Below are positions 43,186-45,932 of a stretch of 45,932 bases of DNA, piece after piece. The DNA is from Candidatus Zymogenaceae bacterium (GTDB lineage: Bacteria; Desulfobacterota; Zymogenia; Zymogenales; Zymogenaceae): contig JAFGAS010000066.1 of the NCBI GenBank assembly GCA_016933535.1, positions 1-45,932 on the forward strand. The letters run 5' to 3'. The notes under the pieces are model-generated. The model did not search any database and had not been told where the DNA came from. It saw only the letters and a list, made by a program, of their open reading frames with translations. Both the position numbers and the translations under genes were made by a program. Every line of letters begins with the position of its first letter. Within the stretch, counting starts at the first letter, position 1.

Positions 43186-43604
43186 CGCGAGTGAATTCCT
43201 TTTCGATCCGATCTTAGGTAGCGCCGGCAGGGAGGTAACGAAATGGAGCGGCCGGATATCATACAGTATAAGGCGATCGCGTCAGTAGTCTATTATCACT
43301 TTTTCATCCTGCGGTCAACCTGTTTGGAATCGCCTCAATGGATGGAGGGCTCTGGCGGCAGCGGTCGGCCGCGGGGCGTCCCGGCGGCCGTTTGAGCTTC
43401 GTGTGGTTGTCGGCGCCCCCAACGAGGCGGGGGATAATGGAAGGTCCGGGGCGAGGTGATGGACGTCAGGACCAACGGGTGCGAGGTCAGGAGAGTATCC
43501 TTGACAGGTAAGCAGAGGATCGATCGGTCCGCCAGGGCCCGGTTCGTCTTTGGCAACCGGGATCGCGCCGGAACGGTCCTTCTTTTATCGCGGGCGGGTT
43601 TTCT
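43186..43604. other. intergenic region with candidate promoter for the exporter
   Basis: No gene is supported. On the minus strand TTGACC (43318-43313) and TAATAG (43295-43290) are 17 bases apart and could drive the exporter gene. The rest is GC-rich without a recognised element. Confidence 0.45.
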
Positions 43605-44906
43605 CTATTCTCCCTTTTCAGAAAGACGCTTTTTCTTGATTGCGTTGGCAACACTTTTTGCCAGCACCGCAAAATCGAAGGGTTTTTCGATATAGTCAAA
43701 GGCCCCGAGTTTGAGCGCAGCGATCGCCGAGTCTTTTCCCGCCCTGCCGGTGATGATGATCACCTGGGTCTCGGGGGCACGGGATTTTATCTGCCTCAGC
43801 ACATCAATGCCGTGTCGTTTTGGCATGGCGATATCCACTACGATGACGTCATACCTCCCGCTTTCAAAACGATCCATGGCCTCCTGGCCGTCGCGAGCGG
43901 TATCTACCTGCAAATAGCCGTCATCCTTGAGATATTCGGCGACGGCCGTTCTGACCGCCTCTTCGTCGTCCACGACCAGTACGGCGGCATCCCGCCCCTC
44001 CGGAGACCGGCCGTCGGGCGCGGCGGTCCGTTTGACAGGGGATTTTGCGGGGGCAGGACTGTCACCCTTATCGTTTTCTACCCTTTTCAGATAGCGTTCT
44101 TGGAGCCTTTTTCCGTGTGCCTTCAACTCGAGGATCGTATTTTCATATTGTATCGTTCTCCAGGAATATCCCTGGAAATGATCATGGAGGGTGGAAAATA
44201 ACTCGTGTATCTTCCGTTCCTGTCCGACGGCATAATCGAGCAGCTCCCGGTCGGTCGTATCCGGGGGAATCGGCGAAGCGAATATCCCGTACCGGCCGAT
44301 TCCTTTGTCCATCCAGTCCAGCACGTTCACGTCGGGGACTTTTTGAGGCCACCGCGTCAGGAGGCACGCGACCGCCCGGGCGTGTCCCCGTTTTTCCCCG
44401 GCCAGCTGGGTAGAGAGCTCTTTCGTGTCCCGATCGGGGCTGTTTTTTGCCGTGTGTTCGTAGAGGGCACCGCCCCGCTCGTGTATTCTGGCCAGGACGC
44501 CCAGGATGTCGCGAAGTGAGATTTCCCGGGGAGAAGCAAAAGACTCTCCCCGATTGGGTTCGTCCTTGTCCCTTTCGCACGGGGTAACGGTGTGATCGAC
44601 TCTTTTTGTCCACGAGCGCGCTATCTTCCCCTCAAGATAGAGCAACAGAGAGGCAAGGCCCGTCCCAAAAAAAAGGCCCAGCAGGTCTGCGGCGATATCA
44701 TCCGAAGAGATTTCTTTGTCCAGGTAGATCTCCTTTGCGACCATAAAAGAAAACGAAAGGACGGCGACAAAGATAAGCGTCTTGTACCACTGTTGCCGAT
44801 GCAGCCGCCAGTAGGGATAGAGAATCAATGCCCAGCCGAAGGGAACAAGTAACGCGAAAATCCCGTGATAGAAAATGGTAACGTCGCCATAGGGGGCAGT
44901 GCCCAT
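43605..44906 (-). CDS. VanZ-like membrane/ferritin-like/response-regulator receiver fusion
   Basis: Residues 1-92 form a VanZ-like membrane domain of three to four helices, with DDIAADLLGLFFG recalling VanZ. Residues about 125-262 are four helices resembling a rubrerythrin/ferritin-like bundle (LRDILGVLARIHERGGALYE, LAGEKRGHARAVA, YAVGQERKIHELF). The usual EExxH-type ligand pair is incomplete, because E171 is followed by K172 before H175. Residues 317-433 are a complete receiver domain: VLVVDDEE, phosphoacceptor D358 in VVDIAMP, T/G in ITGRAG and the conserved K of EKPFDF. No output domain follows and no histidine kinase gene is adjacent. A good promoter lies upstream. Confidence 0.8.
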   Translation of the reverse strand: MGTAPYGDVTIFYHGIFALLVPFGWALILYPYWRLHRQQWYKTLIFVAVLSFSFMVAKEIYLDKEISSDDIAADLLGLFFGTGLASLLLYLEGKIARSWTKRVDHTVTPCERDKDEPNRGESFASPREISLRDILGVLARIHERGGALYEHTAKNSPDRDTKELSTQLAGEKRGHARAVACLLTRWPQKVPDVNVLDWMDKGIGRYGIFASPIPPDTTDRELLDYAVGQERKIHELFSTLHDHFQGYSWRTIQYENTILELKAHGKRLQERYLKRVENDKGDSPAPAKSPVKRTAAPDGRSPEGRDAAVLVVDDEEAVRTAVAEYLKDDGYLQVDTARDGQEAMDRFESGRYDVIVVDIAMPKRHGIDVLRQIKSRAPETQVIIITGRAGKDSAIAALKLGAFDYIEKPFDFAVLAKSVANAIKKKRLSEKGE

Positions 44907-44999
44907 GTTTGCGCCTCCCGTTTCGGAGTTGTTAGGAAACGGCGCTCCCCGTGCGGGGAAACCGGCGTTTCCCCCGCTAAAGAACCGATTGGTATTATA

Positions 45000-45028
45000 T
45001 TATATGTATATAATCATACGTTCTCAAA
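45000..45028 (-). promoter_or_regulatory. sigma70-type promoter for the receiver fusion gene
   Basis: On the minus strand TTGAGA (45028-45023) and a perfect TATAAT (45005-45000) are 17 bases apart. The transcribed leader then contains a GGGGAAAC/GTTTCCCC hairpin (44956-44975). Confidence 0.75.
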
Positions 45029-45097
45029 TCACGTTACTGCTTATCGTCGGGGACGGTCGTCTGCTCGATCACTCTCTTGACAATCCGCGAGCGTATC

Positions 45098-45932
45098 TTA
45101 CTCCCCCTTTAATTCGGTAACAACGAGACTCTCGAATGTGGTGGCACCCTTCACCCATGTCCTGAGTCCTACCATGCCGTTGGTGTATGAATCGTCCTTG
45201 CCCACGACGACGAGCTCTCCGTCGATGTAGGCCCGATACTCGTTTCCGCTCACCTCGATCCTGATTTTCCGCTCGGTGCCGTACCACTGGAAATCCTTCC
45301 CAAATACGGTATCACCGGCATAGACCCGGGCGAAGGGCGACTGTTCCTTGCCGTCCTGCACCTTCCTGAACAGAAACGCTCCAGAACCATAATTTTCGTC
45401 GTACTGGAATATATAGGCGTCGGTGTTCTTGGGATCGGTGGCTCGGAAATAGATGCCATAGCCGTCCCCTGAATCCAGCGTCGCGACGACCTCTACAACA
45501 TAGTCCGTCCAGCCCTCGTCCCCGCTAAACGCCCGGTGCTCGCCCGTTGAGCCATCCCTGCCAATTGTGAGGTATCCGTCACCGAACGTGAAATACTTGC
45601 CTGACGTAATGAGCCAGCGGTCAGCCGCGCCCTTACTGAAATCATCAGAAAAAAGGGCGACCGGGACGGGTGGCTCGGGGGTTGGAGCGGGAGTAGGCTG
45701 GGGAGATGGTTCCGGGACGGCTTCACTGAGCGCCACCCCTGTAAGGGCGTCATGCATCCACAACACGTTCCTCGGCGTATCGTGGACGAAGGCCACGCCA
45801 TCGGACTTCAGACCCGTGGCGTCGTCGGTAAGACACGTGACTATATAGCCGTCGGTGAGGTAGTCGGGTGTCGTGTCGCCGTCGGCGGCAAGGCCGTCGG
45901 AGGGACAGTCGAATACCTTGGGATTGTCGATC
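45098..45932 (-). CDS. 3' portion of a secreted-type protein with C-terminal concanavalin-like domain (partial)
   Basis: The frame is open from the stop at 45098 to the right edge, with no stop upstream of an apparent GTG at 45796, so the gene continues outside the window. The visible part has a low-complexity-like region (DGDTTPDYLTDGYIV...), a Pro-rich linker (EPSPQPTPAPTPEPPVP), and a C-terminal beta domain of about 170 residues. That domain starts FSDDFSKGAADRW and includes GYGIYFRATDPKNTDAY and a closing GMVGLRTW. It resembles LamG/DUF1080-type carbohydrate- or surface-binding modules. The N-terminus, and therefore any signal peptide or enzymatic domain, is not visible. Confidence 0.7.
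   Translation of the reverse strand, partial: IDNPKVFDCPSDGLAADGDTTPDYLTDGYIVTCLTDDATGLKSDGVAFVHDTPRNVLWMHDALTGVALSEAVPEPSPQPTPAPTPEPPVPVALFSDDFSKGAADRWLITSGKYFTFGDGYLTIGRDGSTGEHRAFSGDEGWTDYVVEVVATLDSGDGYGIYFRATDPKNTDAYIFQYDENYGSGAFLFRKVQDGKEQSPFARVYAGDTVFGKDFQWYGTERKIRIEVSGNEYRAYIDGELVVVGKDDSYTNGMVGLRTWVKGATTFESLVVTELKGE

Noticed and set aside
43267..43284. GCGATCGC palindrome (HIP1-like)
   Set aside because: A single isolated octamer; not evidence of the cyanobacterial HIP1 system.
1..45932. tRNA, rRNA, CRISPR arrays, prophage or IS elements
   Set aside because: Scanning by eye found no tRNA T-loop signature outside coding genes, no direct-repeat/spacer array, and no transposase or integrase.

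Overview
The window is about 46 kb of GC-rich bacterial DNA. It carries roughly 37 protein genes, no rRNA or tRNA that I can see, and no CRISPR array, phage or insertion sequence. The gene mix fits an anaerobic or syntrophic Desulfobacterota/Deltaproteobacteria-type organism: a tungstate-binding protein behind a molybdenum/tungsten-cofactor-type riboswitch, a molbindin, a DUF362 protein, an HdrB/GlpC-like Fe-S protein, a QueG-like Fe-S protein, TauE with DUF1634, and a candidate UGA-containing selenoprotein. The taxonomic call is inference from content only.

Layout. 1-2.9 kb: an operon of a phytoene-desaturase-like flavoprotein and a flavin/2Fe-2S reductase, ending at a bidirectional terminator facing a methyltransferase. 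4.0-8.2 kb: a signalling cluster of a membrane FHA protein, a Ser/Thr kinase with an extracytoplasmic eight-repeat PQQ-type propeller, and a PP2C phosphatase with a ten-G tract in its coding sequence. 8.3-10.5 kb: a PfkB sugar kinase, a six-helix membrane protein and a small conserved protein. 10.5-14.5 kb (minus strand): a PaaK-like CoA ligase, an APC permease and an amidohydrolase-fold protein lacking key metal ligands, preceded by a good sigma70-type promoter. 14.7 kb: a 46-48 residue ORF with an in-frame UGA and a SECIS-like hairpin. 15.3-16.4 kb: an exported choloylglycine-hydrolase-type amidase in a lower-GC stretch. 16.7-21.7 kb (minus): a QueG-like protein, a second phytoene-desaturase-like oxidoreductase, a membrane TPR/peptidase-MA protein and an FtsB-like protein. 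21.9-26.0 kb: a second APC permease, a GNAT enzyme, and two secreted proteins that share an N-terminal domain, downstream of an exact CRP-type palindrome.

26.2-30.8 kb: ychF, a DUF362 protein, and a translationally coupled macro-domain/Fe-S pair. 31.1-33.6 kb (minus): DUF1634-TauE and ornithine aminotransferase (rocD). 33.8-36.6 kb: a molybdenum/tungsten block with a strong promoter, an operator-like palindrome, a Moco/Tuco-type riboswitch, a short leader ORF, tupA, a molbindin and a frameshifted MOT1-type permease. No TupB/TupC genes are present. 36.7-45.9 kb: a GPH-type symporter, an AttH/CrtC-like protein followed by a short-chain dehydrogenase, an MMPL/HAE3 exporter, a VanZ-like/ferritin-like/receiver fusion, and the 3' end of a secreted-type protein that runs off the right edge.

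The items most worth checking are the candidate selenoprotein, the riboswitch with its leader ORF, the covarying palindromic hairpin arrays at 10.5-10.7 kb and 27.4 kb, the VanZ-ferritin-receiver fusion, and the secreted protein pair with its CRP-type operator.
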